DNA of 64,000 nucleotides from Egerieimonas sp900552095 (GTDB lineage: Bacteria; Bacillota; Clostridia; Lachnospirales; Lachnospiraceae), in assembly GCA_902469965.1 (NCBI GenBank), contig CABREP010000002.1, positions 1-64,000 on the forward strand. Direction: 5' to 3'. The notes below the pieces were generated by a model, which saw only the letters and a list, made by a program, of their open reading frames with translations, ran no database searches and was not told the origin of the DNA. This document shows, in pieces, positions 39,462-48,018 of this stretch. Position 1 is the first letter of the stretch; each line of letters starts with the position of its first letter. A program made the translations under genes and the position numbers.

Positions 39462-40565
39462 CTATCTGACTTCTTCCAGTTTTCCCATCTTCCTGGCTGC
39501 CTGGATCAGTTCTTCCATCCTGCGATTGCAGGAACCGATCTCCACCCCGGCATTGATCACACGGGTACAGTTCTCCATCCATTCCAGCGCCCGCCCAAAA
39601 GTTTCTGCACTGATTTCCCGGAAAGGTCTCTCCGTGATGACCTCTGCCGCTAGAAGACGAGCCAGACGACAATCAATATCATTCTCATAAAGGATCCCCG
39701 CCACAAAAGGAAGGTTCGCTTTCTGCAGTTTCCGATATACCGGAATGCCATTCCCACAGGAGGAAAGGACGAATATCTGCGGTTTTCCCTCCGGTCTGGG
39801 CAGCTCAATACTCCCAAAACAGGGATCAAAATGGCCATTATCAATCCCGTAAAGTTCCCGGATCACCTCCTCCCGGAAGATTTCCTCCGGTTCTCCGTAA
39901 CGGAAGATATGATCCCCTTTCACGCACAGGATCTTATCTGAAATCTTCTGAGCCAGGTCGATCTCATGGAGCGACAGAATCACTGTAATGCCCTTTTCTT
40001 TCGCCATACGGCTTAAGATCGAGAGCAGTTCCAGTTTATGCCGGATATCAAGAAAAGAAGTCGGCTCATCCAACACGATAATTTCCGGTTCCTGACAGAT
40101 AGCCCGAGCCAGAAGCACCCTCTGGCGCTGCCCGTCGCTGATGGCATTAAAATCTCTGTCCCCCAGTTCTTGGGCATGCACCGCCTCCATCGCTTCCTCC
40201 ACCTTTTTTTCATCCTCCGCAGAAAGGATTCCCAACTTTCCCGTGTAAGGATAACGGCCGGAAGCCACAATATCGTGGCAGGTCATAAGTTCCGGCCGCA
40301 TCCGCTCCGTCAGCACCACCGCCATCTGGGTGGCCAGTTCTTTATTTGAGATCTGATGCAGATTTTTCTCATTAAAGATAACCTTCCCACCGATCAGCTT
40401 CAGCTGCCTTGTAATACTCTTCAGGATCGTCGATTTTCCGGAACCATTCGGGCCGATCAGCGTAACGATCTCCCCCTTTTCGATTCCCAGAACAATGTCC
40501 CGGATCAGCGGTTTTCCATTGTATCCCACCGACAAATCCTGCATCTGAAAATAATACTCCCTCAT
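39462..40565 (-). CDS. btuD: corrinoid/iron-siderophore type ABC transporter ATP-binding protein
   Basis: The ATPase drives uptake through the adjacent FecCD-type permease. Residues 1-255 contain Walker A GPNGSGKST (about 38-46), the signature ISDGQRQRV, Walker B IIVLDEPTS and the switch His in SLHEIDLA. Residues about 256-367 form a long extra C-terminal domain (PEGKPQIFVLSSCGNGIPVY onward) that is common in clostridial members but not in BtuD/FepC of Enterobacteria; its role is unknown. ATG 40565 is three bases after the permease stop. The cobalamin riboswitch upstream points to corrinoid import. Confidence 0.88.
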   Translation of the reverse strand: MREYYFQMQDLSVGYNGKPLIRDIVLGIEKGEIVTLIGPNGSGKSTILKSITRQLKLIGGKVIFNEKNLHQISNKELATQMAVVLTERMRPELMTCHDIVASGRYPYTGKLGILSAEDEKKVEEAMEAVHAQELGDRDFNAISDGQRQRVLLARAICQEPEIIVLDEPTSFLDIRHKLELLSILSRMAKEKGITVILSLHEIDLAQKISDKILCVKGDHIFRYGEPEEIFREEVIRELYGIDNGHFDPCFGSIELPRPEGKPQIFVLSSCGNGIPVYRKLQKANLPFVAGILYENDIDCRLARLLAAEVITERPFREISAETFGRALEWMENCTRVINAGVEIGSCNRRMEELIQAARKMGKLEEVR

Positions 40566-40568
40566 CTT

Positions 40569-41630
40569 CTATCTCCTCTTCTTGCGCAGCATCATACCGA
40601 TCACCACCGGAGCGCCGAAAATAGATGTTACCGTGCTGATATTCAGTTCCATGGGGCTAAATGCCATCCGGGCAATCAAGTCACACATCATACAAAAAAC
40701 AGCTCCGCCCAGAAAAGTGCCCGGTATGACAATCAGCGGCCTTGACGTATTAAGTCCCGTCTTAATCAGATGGGGAACCGCGATCCCCACAAAGGAAATG
40801 GGACCGGCAAAAGCAGTCACACAGGCAGAAAGCACACTGGAGAGCAGGATAAGTGCTACCCGGAACACTTTGATATTTACACCCATGCTCTGTGCATAAG
40901 CCTCTCCCAGCTGATAAGCACCGATGGGCTTGGACATCAGAAAGGTAATCACTGCCGCAATTCCTACAATAATGGCTGCAACCTGTACATTGCTCCAGCT
41001 CATACCCGAAAAACTTCCCTGGGACCAGCCGTGCAGATTGGCAATATCCGAATCCTCTGCAAATGTAACAATAAAATCTGTCACGGCAGAACAGATATAG
41101 CCGATCATAATTCCTGTGACCAGAAGCGTTGCCATATGATGGATCCGCCGGGAAATCAGAAGAATAAATCCTGTGGCGATCAGCGATCCCACAAAGGCCG
41201 CCAGTACCAGCGTATAAGAAGAAATTTTCTTAAAGCGCTCCAGAAAACAGATCATAACCACAGCTACCACCATCTTCGCCCCGGAGGAGATTCCCAGTTC
41301 ATATGGTCCTGCAATGGGATTGTCAAAAAAGGTCTGCAGAAGAAACCCGGATAAAGACAGGGCACCGCCCAGAATCGCCGCCATCAGAATACGGGGCAGA
41401 CGGATCTTCCAAATAATATTGTACTCCGTCCCTTCCCCGCCTCCGTTAAAAATAATTTCCAGGATTTTCCCTACAGAAATATCCGTGCTTCCCGTATTGA
41501 TATTCAAGATCGTGATCGCCAGAAATGCCAGAAAAAGCAGAAGGAAAACTGCTGTATAACGGGATCTCCGCCTGAAATTTTCTCTGTGAAAAACTCCTCC
41601 GCTCACCGCGTCTGTATGTTTTTTCTTCAT
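40569..41630 (-). CDS. btuC: FecCD/BtuC-type ABC transporter permease
   Basis: This 353-residue inner-membrane permease has about ten membrane segments and the family signatures GGALSLSGFLLQTFFDNPIAGPYELGISSGA (two parts, about 88-118) and the C-terminal GPISFVGIAVPHLIK. ATG 41630 has GGGGGGAAGATT upstream; the frame runs further but without family similarity. It follows the binding lipoprotein by 14 bp and precedes the ATPase by three. Family members move siderophores, haem or cobalamin; the riboswitch decides for a corrinoid. Confidence 0.9.
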   Translation of the reverse strand: MKKKHTDAVSGGVFHRENFRRRSRYTAVFLLLFLAFLAITILNINTGSTDISVGKILEIIFNGGGEGTEYNIIWKIRLPRILMAAILGGALSLSGFLLQTFFDNPIAGPYELGISSGAKMVVAVVMICFLERFKKISSYTLVLAAFVGSLIATGFILLISRRIHHMATLLVTGIMIGYICSAVTDFIVTFAEDSDIANLHGWSQGSFSGMSWSNVQVAAIIVGIAAVITFLMSKPIGAYQLGEAYAQSMGVNIKVFRVALILLSSVLSACVTAFAGPISFVGIAVPHLIKTGLNTSRPLIVIPGTFLGGAVFCMMCDLIARMAFSPMELNISTVTSIFGAPVVIGMMLRKKRR

Positions 41631-41644
41631 AATCTTCCCCCCGG

Positions 41645-42817
41645 TCAGTTTACTTTCTTCAAAAAGGTCATCTGACTGTCCTCTCCTCCGGTCAGCATCC
41701 GGTTCACATCGGTAATCATATTTCCCACCACATCCGTAGCCTGATAAAAATACGTTCCGGTGCACCAGACATTTCCTTCCTTTACCGCCTTAAAATCTGC
41801 CAGCAGCTCACTTTTGGCCACCAGTTCCTCTGTGGTGGAAATGCTTCCATCTATCGTTCCATTGTAGATAAGATAATCTGCATCCACAGCCGCAGCATAA
41901 AATTCCTCCATGGTCATGGAAACGGAAGCGCTCCTGCTCTCCAGATTCTCAAGATTATCAAAAACATAGCGTCCCCCGCCAAGTTCGATCATCCGCGGAA
42001 TGTAATCATCTGATTTTCTCACCACCGCCGAACCATCGGTACTGATGTAAAAAAATGCCACCGTCTTCTCCGTGTTAGGAAAATCCTTCAAATCAGTGAT
42101 CACCTGAGCCTGCGGTTCAAAAAAAGCTTCCGCTTCCTCTTCTTTCCCCATCATCACACCGTAAAGTTTGATCCATTCTGTCCTTCCCAGCGGATGCGTC
42201 TCATAACTGGAACGGTCAATAAAAACTGGAATCCCCAGCATTTCTATCATTTCCTGCACCTTCGGGCTGTGAAGGATCATCGTAGATTCAACCGCCAGAT
42301 CACAGCCCTGATTTACCAGCAATTCATAATCCGGCTCATCGTATTTTCCCGCAAATAGCATCCGCCCTTCCTCCATAGCTGTCACCGCATTTTCAATATA
42401 CCAGCCGGAGGCCATTGTTCCCGACATCTTCACCGCATCCAGGGCATCCAGCGAATCAAAAAGAGACATCGCCGAAGTCGCAGCCAGATAAATATGATCC
42501 AGGGGCCTGGGAAGAAGAATAATATCTTCCTCCAGTCCTTCCGGCGCTTCTTTTCCCTCCGGTATAACCAGATAGCGGGCGCTGTCATGCACGTCGATCA
42601 GGGCATATCCGCCCTCATAATAGGAAACGTCAAACCCCTCGGCATACTGCAGCTCCATAGAAGACTGGTACGTAAGCCCCGCCAGTTTCTGCCCGTCATT
42701 CTCCTCCTGAAACGCGGAAATTTCTTCATGTTCCCCTGACTCCTTCTGTCCGCAGCCTGCCAGCATTCCCGCCAGCAGGCCTACAATCATCAGCCAGATA
42801 CATCCTTTTTTCTTCAT
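41645..42817 (-). CDS. btuF: corrinoid-binding lipoprotein of the ABC transporter (BtuF-like)
   Basis: The 390-residue protein begins with a lipoprotein signal ending LAGC (Cys21) and then folds as a TroA/BtuF-type two-lobe solute-binding protein: N-lobe GLTYQSSMELQYAEGFDVSY to about residue 220, helix LGRTEWIKLYGVMMG, and C-lobe VAFFYISTDGSAVVR to the end. ATG 42817 overlaps the stop of the upstream gene as ATGA. The N-lobe clearly resembles that of the upstream protein, indicating duplication. Confidence 0.87.
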   Translation of the reverse strand: MKKKGCIWLMIVGLLAGMLAGCGQKESGEHEEISAFQEENDGQKLAGLTYQSSMELQYAEGFDVSYYEGGYALIDVHDSARYLVIPEGKEAPEGLEEDIILLPRPLDHIYLAATSAMSLFDSLDALDAVKMSGTMASGWYIENAVTAMEEGRMLFAGKYDEPDYELLVNQGCDLAVESTMILHSPKVQEMIEMLGIPVFIDRSSYETHPLGRTEWIKLYGVMMGKEEEAEAFFEPQAQVITDLKDFPNTEKTVAFFYISTDGSAVVRKSDDYIPRMIELGGGRYVFDNLENLESRSASVSMTMEEFYAAAVDADYLIYNGTIDGSISTTEELVAKSELLADFKAVKEGNVWCTGTYFYQATDVVGNMITDVNRMLTGGEDSQMTFLKKVN

Positions 42818-43956
42818 TTCTGTTCTCCCTCTTCCGCCGCTGCCTCAAAAACAGCTGCTGCCTTCTCTTCACATCCAAGCATAGCGCCGTATGCCTTGAT
42901 CCACTCCAACTGTGCCAGTTCCCTCTTTTCATCCGCTGACCGGTCAACGATCATGGGAATCTTCAGCAGAGTCAAATATTCTGCAGTCTCCTGTAGTTTC
43001 TGATTCCGTTTTCGGATCTCTTTCATACGTTCCCCGTCTTCTCCTGTTTCTGTTTTCTCCGGCAGCACTTCTGACGAAAGGATCACCAGATCTGTTCCTC
43101 TGCTCAGCAGCGTTTTATAATCCAGCTCTTCTCCACTTCCGACAGCTATCTTCTCTGTCTGACCCAGCTGCTTTAAGAAATCCGGCGTTTCTTCGACCTC
43201 CATATAGATTCCCTGTACCGGAAGACGCAGCACAGCCATCTCCTTGTCAAGCCCCGCCGGAATTTCCACCCCTTCGGGAACCAGCAGATATTTTACCACA
43301 TTATGCCCATACATCTTTGCTTCTTCCTCCGGCTCTTCTGCCTGAAAAGCCGTATCAGACGCCAGATCGATCTCCAGAAGCGTAATCCCTTGATCATAGC
43401 GATACAGTTTAAAATATTCCGCATAAGAAAGCTCTGTTTCCTCCTGATACGTCAGTCCTTGGATCTTCGGCGCCTCCTCATCCAGCATCTCTCCGTCTCC
43501 AGCTCCCACGGCAGCGCTTTTTTCTCCGTCAGCCGCTGCCAGATAAACAAAAATACTGTATTCAATCTCATGGGCGGCAGACATCTTCGTAGTCATCGCA
43601 AAAATCCTGTTATTCTTATTTAATTCTACCGGGATTTCAAACGTGGACGTACTTTCGGTGTTTGTCCCGTAATAAGTCTGTCCATTTTCTTTTACATAGC
43701 TGTAAGAGCCGCTGCTAAAAACGATGGTCGCATAGGCCTGACCATTCCGGATCATAATTTTATCGCAGAAAATACTCACCCTCCCGGTTCCTCCTGACCA
43801 GGAAAACTTATCCGGTGTATAAACACCATCCCCCAACTCCTGGGCGAGTTCTTCGCCTTCCCGCACTCTTATTCCCATATAAAGCAGTGCCGCCGTTACC
43901 AGCCCCACAATCAACGATACAAACACAACCCTGACCTTTTTTGAATTTCTTTTCAC
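42814..43956 (-). CDS. anchored protein with beta-domain and a partial BtuF-like lobe (corrinoid operon)
   Basis: I chose GTG 43956, with AGGAG six bases upstream. It encodes a basic N-terminus and a membrane segment (about 9-28). A beta-rich domain at about 43-140 (VYTPDKFSWSGG, AYATIVFSSGSYSYV, STFEIPVELN) follows, similar in feel to NEAT/iron-transport domains; this is uncertain. Residues about 167-375 match the N-lobe of the downstream binding protein, but the C-lobe is absent. The longer frame to 44109 would begin inside the riboswitch leader, upstream of its terminator, and has no ribosome site. The 380-residue protein probably captures or presents a corrinoid. Confidence 0.65.
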   Translation of the reverse strand: MKRNSKKVRVVFVSLIVGLVTAALLYMGIRVREGEELAQELGDGVYTPDKFSWSGGTGRVSIFCDKIMIRNGQAYATIVFSSGSYSYVKENGQTYYGTNTESTSTFEIPVELNKNNRIFAMTTKMSAAHEIEYSIFVYLAAADGEKSAAVGAGDGEMLDEEAPKIQGLTYQEETELSYAEYFKLYRYDQGITLLEIDLASDTAFQAEEPEEEAKMYGHNVVKYLLVPEGVEIPAGLDKEMAVLRLPVQGIYMEVEETPDFLKQLGQTEKIAVGSGEELDYKTLLSRGTDLVILSSEVLPEKTETGEDGERMKEIRKRNQKLQETAEYLTLLKIPMIVDRSADEKRELAQLEWIKAYGAMLGCEEKAAAVFEAAAEEGEQK

Positions 43957-44044
43957 ATCCTTCTCCTGTTCCGCGGCATCTGCGCCGCCTGTTGACGGAC
44001 TTCCGTGGGAAACAGCCCATTTTTCCTGGTATCCGTTGCAAATA

Positions 44045-44325
44045 AATAAAAATACGCCTGCTCCAAAAGAGCAGACGCTGCATGCAAAACAGACTGAATC
44101 TAAATTCATCGCAAATAATATGAACCCTGTGCTTTCTCCGGAAGCTATTCACCACTCTCAGCAGGTTTCCTGACTTACAGATCTTCGCCTGACCGCCCCT
44201 TCTCACGCCAACGGCATAATGGTTTTTTGCAGCTTAGCTCCCTGATTACAGTGACCGGATCGTTTGAGATTTTCACTCAATTCCCTTTTATCCGAACAGG
44301 ATTTCCTGCCCGGCACTGAAAGCCC
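44045..44325 (-). promoter_or_regulatory. cobalamin riboswitch with terminator expression platform
   Basis: The minus strand has the B12 box AAGTCAGGAAACCTGC (44176-44161), the GGTCACTG element, and the GGGAAT and GTGAAAATC parts of the receptor core, spanning about 44325-44150. Downstream, GCGTCTGCTC pairs with GGAGCAGGCGT (44079-44055), followed by ATTTTTATTT, a terminator. Adenosylcobalamin should stop transcription before the uptake genes. Confidence 0.92.
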
Positions 44326-44339
44326 CTTATTTTTTCTTC

Positions 44340-44368
44340 ATTGTAACAAATCCTCTGACAGATTGCAA
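44340..44368 (-). promoter_or_regulatory. SigA promoter of the corrinoid operon
   Basis: Minus strand TTGCAA (44368-44363), 17 bases, TACAAT (44345-44340), immediately upstream of the riboswitch. Confidence 0.7.
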
Positions 44369-44388
44369 GGATATCCCCTTCCTATCCT

Positions 44389-45222
44389 CTATAAAAACAG
44401 CTCCCCGTCAAAAACAGTCACTGCCGGCCCCGTCATATAAACCAGGTTTTCTTCCCGATCCCAGTAAATGTCCAGATCTCCTCCCAGGAGTTTCACCGTC
44501 ACTCTGTCTTCGGTATAGCCATTTAAAATGCAGGCCACCGCTACCGCACAGGCCCCGGTTCCGCAGGCCAGTGTTTCGCCGGAACCGCGTTCCCACACCC
44601 TCATCTCTGCTGTATGCCGGTCGATCACCCGGACAAATTCTGTGTTGACCCGATCCGGAAAAGCCGCGTGATGTTCAAATCCCGGACCAATCTTCTCCAG
44701 ATCCAGCCCTCTTACATCCTCCACAAAGGTCACCGCATGGGGATTCCCCATGGAAACACCTGTAATCTTCCAGATCTTTCCCTCCACCTCAAGCGGCATC
44801 TGCAGCACTCTTTTCTCCTCCGCCGCAATCGGGATCTTATCCGGATCCAATACAGGAGATCCCATATTCACCTTTACCCTTGCCACTTTTCCATTTTCCA
44901 CTGTAAGATGAAGCGTTTTTATCCCGCTCCTGGTCGCAACAGTAAGTACTTCTTTTTTTACCAGTCCATAATCATAAACATACTTTGCCACACACCGGAT
45001 GCCGTTTCCGCACATGGCTCCCTGTGAACCGTCCGCATTATACATCTCCATCTCACAGTCTGCCAGCGGCGTAGGCTTAATCAGGATGAGTCCGTCCGCT
45101 CCCACGCCAAAGTTCCGGTTACTGACAAATTTTGCCAGTTCGGAAGGATTTTCTACCTTTTCCTGAAAGCAGTTGACGTATACATAGTCATTTCCCAGCC
45201 CCTGCATTTTTGTAAATTTCAT
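44389..45222 (-). CDS. dapF: diaminopimelate epimerase
   Basis: DapF converts LL- to meso-diaminopimelate for lysine and peptidoglycan. The 277 residues contain the two catalytic cysteines, Cys71 in MCGNGIRC and the second in ACGTGACAVAV (about 219-229), plus the FGVGADGLILI and NPHAVTFV pieces typical of the family. The start at 45222 follows GGAGGAGAAGGTT and a near-consensus promoter. Normal length; no other dap genes are near. Confidence 0.96.
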   Translation of the reverse strand: MKFTKMQGLGNDYVYVNCFQEKVENPSELAKFVSNRNFGVGADGLILIKPTPLADCEMEMYNADGSQGAMCGNGIRCVAKYVYDYGLVKKEVLTVATRSGIKTLHLTVENGKVARVKVNMGSPVLDPDKIPIAAEEKRVLQMPLEVEGKIWKITGVSMGNPHAVTFVEDVRGLDLEKIGPGFEHHAAFPDRVNTEFVRVIDRHTAEMRVWERGSGETLACGTGACAVAVACILNGYTEDRVTVKLLGGDLDIYWDREENLVYMTGPAVTVFDGELFL

Positions 45223-45251
45223 AACCTTCTCCTCCTCGTTTTTCTGGGTTC

Positions 45252-45280
45252 ATCATAACAACCGCAACTTTATTTGTCAA
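45252..45280 (-). promoter_or_regulatory. SigA promoter of dapF
   Basis: Minus strand TTGACA (45280-45275), 17 bases, TATGAT (45257-45252). Confidence 0.75.
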
Positions 45281-45293
45281 TTCCCGCCTTTTA

Positions 45294-45322
45294 TTGACAA
45301 ACCTGTTTTTTCTCTATAGAAT
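45294..45322 (+). promoter_or_regulatory. SigA promoter of the purine permease
   Basis: TTGACA (45294-45299), 17 bases, TAGAAT (45317-45322), divergent from the dapF promoter. No purine riboswitch is visible in the leader of about 45 bases. Confidence 0.75.
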
Positions 45323-45374
45323 AAACTTTGTTCACATACAATCTATTTCAATCATTCATGAGGGAGGAACACAC

Positions 45375-46748
45375 ATGTTTGAAAAGCTCTTTAAGCTCAA
45401 AGAGAATCACACTACGGCAAAAACAGAGATCATGGCCGGGATCACAACCTTTATGACCATGGCTTACATCCTTGCCGTAAACCCCAGCACCATGACAGCC
45501 TTCAATGATGTTCTCGGTCTGGAGGGCGCAGCCCGGATGAATCCCAGCGGCGTCTTCATGGCTACCGCTCTGGCTGCTGTTGTTGGTACACTGATCATGG
45601 CTTTCGCCGCCAACTATCCTTTCGCTCTGGCACCTGGAATGGGATTAAATGCCTATTTCTGCTGGACCGTTGTTGTAGGCATGGGCTACAGCTGGCAGAC
45701 TGCCCTGACCGCTGTATTTGTGGAAGGTCTGATCTTTATCCTGCTGTCACTGACCAATGTGCGGGAAGCTATATTTAATGCCATTCCCCAGACCCTGAAA
45801 CTGGCGGTAAGCTGCGGTATCGGCCTTTTCATCGCTTTCATCGGTCTTCAGAATGCAAAGATTGTGGCAAATAATGATGCAACCTTAGTATCTTTCTACG
45901 ATTTCAGCAAAGATACCTTCTCCACAGAAGGAATCGGCGTACTTCTGGCTATCATCGGTACTCTGATCACCGCCTTTCTGGTGATCCGTCAGGTGAAAGG
46001 CGGAATCCTTCTCGGAATCCTGATCACCTGGGTACTTGGCATCATCTGTCAGCTCACCGGACTTTATCAGGGTGCTTCCCTGCTTCCGGATTTTTCTCAG
46101 GGACTGCAGATCGGCTCCATCGCTGACGTTGCCTTTAAACTGGATTTTTCCAATATTTTCTCCCTGGATTTCCTGGTAGTTGTCTTTGCCTTCTTATTTG
46201 TGGATATGTTCGACACGCTGGGAACTCTGATCGGCGTGGCATCCAAAGCAGATATGCTGGATGAAAAAGGACGTCTGCCCCGGATCCGCGGTGCCCTTTT
46301 TGCCGATGCCATCGCTACAGTATTTGGCGCTCTGATGGGAACCTCCACCACAACTACCTTCGTGGAAAGCGCCACCGGTGTGACAGAAGGCGGAAGAACG
46401 GGACTTACTTCCTTTACGGTTGCTGTCCTGTTTGGACTCTCCATCTTCCTCTCCCCGGTTTTCCTGGCAATTCCTTCCTTCGCCACAGCTCCGGCTCTGA
46501 TCATCGTAGGATTCTACATGATGGGCTCTGTGATGAAGATCAACTTTGACGACTTTGCAGAGGCGATTCCCGCCTACATCTGCATCCTGGCAATGCCTTT
46601 CTTCTATAGTATTTCCGAAGGTATCGCCATGGGCGTAATCACCTATGTGATCCTCAACGTATGTACTGGAAAGGCTAAAGAGAAAAAGATCAGCCTGCTG
46701 ATGTATGTTCTGGCTATTCTCTTTGTACTGAAATACATCTTCCTGTAA
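45375..46748 (+). CDS. AzgA-type NCS2 purine (hypoxanthine/guanine/adenine) permease
   Basis: The 457-residue protein has about 12-14 membrane segments and the AzgA/COG2252 features EIMAGITTFMTMAYILAVNP (about 19-38), the ANYPFALAPGMGLNAYF transport motif (about 76-92) and FVDMFDTLGTLIGVASKA, followed by GTSTTTTFVESATGV. Members import adenine, guanine and hypoxanthine with protons, which would feed Hpt in this window. ATG 45375 has GGGAGGAACACAC upstream. A clear terminator follows. Confidence 0.93.
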   Translation: MFEKLFKLKENHTTAKTEIMAGITTFMTMAYILAVNPSTMTAFNDVLGLEGAARMNPSGVFMATALAAVVGTLIMAFAANYPFALAPGMGLNAYFCWTVVVGMGYSWQTALTAVFVEGLIFILLSLTNVREAIFNAIPQTLKLAVSCGIGLFIAFIGLQNAKIVANNDATLVSFYDFSKDTFSTEGIGVLLAIIGTLITAFLVIRQVKGGILLGILITWVLGIICQLTGLYQGASLLPDFSQGLQIGSIADVAFKLDFSNIFSLDFLVVVFAFLFVDMFDTLGTLIGVASKADMLDEKGRLPRIRGALFADAIATVFGALMGTSTTTTFVESATGVTEGGRTGLTSFTVAVLFGLSIFLSPVFLAIPSFATAPALIIVGFYMMGSVMKINFDDFAEAIPAYICILAMPFFYSISEGIAMGVITYVILNVCTGKAKEKKISLLMYVLAILFVLKYIFL

Positions 46749-46787
46749 AAAACAGGGCGCACCGCACCTGAGGAAATCCTTTCTAAT

Positions 46788-46835
46788 AAAAAAGAGTTGT
46801 GAAAGACAAATTTATACTTTTCACAACTCTTTTTT
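46788..46835. terminator. bidirectional terminator after the purine permease
   Basis: Stem AAAAAAGAGTTGTGAAA (46788-46804) with its complement TTTCACAACTCTTTTTT (46819-46835), loop of 14 bases. It also faces the convergent AraC gene. Confidence 0.9.
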
Positions 46836-46892
46836 AAGTTACTGTCAAAACACTTCCCAATTATCAAATCCCTGACCAAGTCTTTATCCCGG

Positions 46893-47744
46893 TTACTCTG
46901 ACAAAATAATAGAAGTATCTAAAGTGGGATCAAATTTCATTTCTTCCGCAACAAAAGCCTTCCGGTTCAGCGAAAACTCCGCCGGCAGGCCCCTGGGCGC
47001 ATATCCCGTAATATCTTTAAAAGCCCTGTTAAAATTGCGCAGCGTATTAAATCCGCAGCGCGCCATCAGATCCGCCATCGTAATATCTTCCCTTCCTCTG
47101 AGCAGTTCGATTGCTCGATCCACCCGCAAAATATTCATATAACGAGAAAATGTAATTCCTGTCATATGTTTGAAGTAACGTGAAAAATAAGATTCCGACA
47201 TATTCATAAATGCAGCAGCATCCTCAAACCGGTATTCATCACAGTGCTGCTCCAATAAAACAAGAAGCTGTCTGTAATGCGTCAGCGTTGGCTGCACAGT
47301 ACGCACACCAGTTTCCATCTGCTCCCCGCGAAAAATATCCGCAAGAAGAGATATAAGAAGAGCATTCAATTTTTCGGCATAAAAAAGCTGCTTTTTCTGG
47401 TATTCCACATTCAACTCATTCATCCGCTCACAGGCATGATAACGATCTGTAAAGATAGGCCTTTTCAGATAACAAGGAGTATGAAACACCTCTCCAAACT
47501 GTGCCACTGCAATAGAACTGTCAGCCGTACCTCGAATACTATGAACACTCTCACTGCAAAAAAAGGCACATTCTCCCCTCTGCAGTTTATAAAAATTTCC
47601 ATCCAGCATAATATCTGCCGATCCTTCCTGGCAGACAACAAGTTCATTTTCAAAATGCCAGTGAGCCATATTGCACAGATTTTTGTAGCGGTGTATCCAC
47701 ACCTGCACCTCTTTATCAAAAATACGCCTTTCCTGTTTTGCCAT
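46893..47744 (-). CDS. AraC family transcriptional regulator
   Basis: The 283-residue protein has an N-terminal cupin sensor (about 15-100, HWHFENELVVCQEGSADIML) and two helix-turn-helix units at the C-terminus (about 175-265: FEDAAAFMNMSESYFSRYFK and ITMADLMARCGFNTLRNFNRAFKDITG in parts). It is divergent from the hydrolase-membrane gene and araA and probably controls them; the ligand may be arabinose or a related sugar, an inference. ATG 47744 follows GAGGTGAGGAAAA. The segment is visibly more A+T-rich than its surroundings. Confidence 0.85.
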   Translation of the reverse strand: MAKQERRIFDKEVQVWIHRYKNLCNMAHWHFENELVVCQEGSADIMLDGNFYKLQRGECAFFCSESVHSIRGTADSSIAVAQFGEVFHTPCYLKRPIFTDRYHACERMNELNVEYQKKQLFYAEKLNALLISLLADIFRGEQMETGVRTVQPTLTHYRQLLVLLEQHCDEYRFEDAAAFMNMSESYFSRYFKHMTGITFSRYMNILRVDRAIELLRGREDITMADLMARCGFNTLRNFNRAFKDITGYAPRGLPAEFSLNRKAFVAEEMKFDPTLDTSIILSE

Positions 47745-47764
47745 TTTTCCTCACCTCTGTTATC

Positions 47765-47793
47765 AGTATGGCAGATTTGTGAAAAAAGGTCAA
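47765..47793 (-). promoter_or_regulatory. promoter of the AraC-family gene
   Basis: Minus strand TTGACC (47793-47788), 17 bases, CATACT (47770-47765). Confidence 0.55.
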
Positions 47794-47869
47794 TAAATGT
47801 CCATAATACGGCAAATAAATTCTTTCACTCCAAGTATAAATATTGTATATTTTAGTTAAAGATATTTAT

Positions 47870-47961
47870 TTTTTGTGCAATTCAGCGGATATTACAAGAA
47901 AGTCATTATAATATTCGTACAACTAAAAAGCAAATGCCGGCATGCAGTTTTTAATTTGCAC
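47870..47961 (+). promoter_or_regulatory. regulatory region of the hydrolase-membrane/araA transcript
   Basis: A perfect TATAAT stands at 47907-47912, but no -35 is seen 16-18 bases upstream, as expected for an activator-dependent promoter. A GTGCAA (47875-47880) and an inverted TTGCAC (47956-47961) flank it, and a perfect 10-bp palindrome ATGCCGGCAT (47934-47943) lies at about +22. These are candidate sites for the divergent AraC-type protein; not proven. Confidence 0.4.
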
Positions 47962-48018
47962 TAAATATCTGAAAGCAGAGAAATAAAACAAAAAATTCAT
48001 AGTAAAGGAGAGGATTCT

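Noticed and set aside
44110..44206. Minus-strand frame in the riboswitch (43808-44206)
   Set aside because: It runs through the conserved B12 box and core, has no ribosome site, and is not protein coding.
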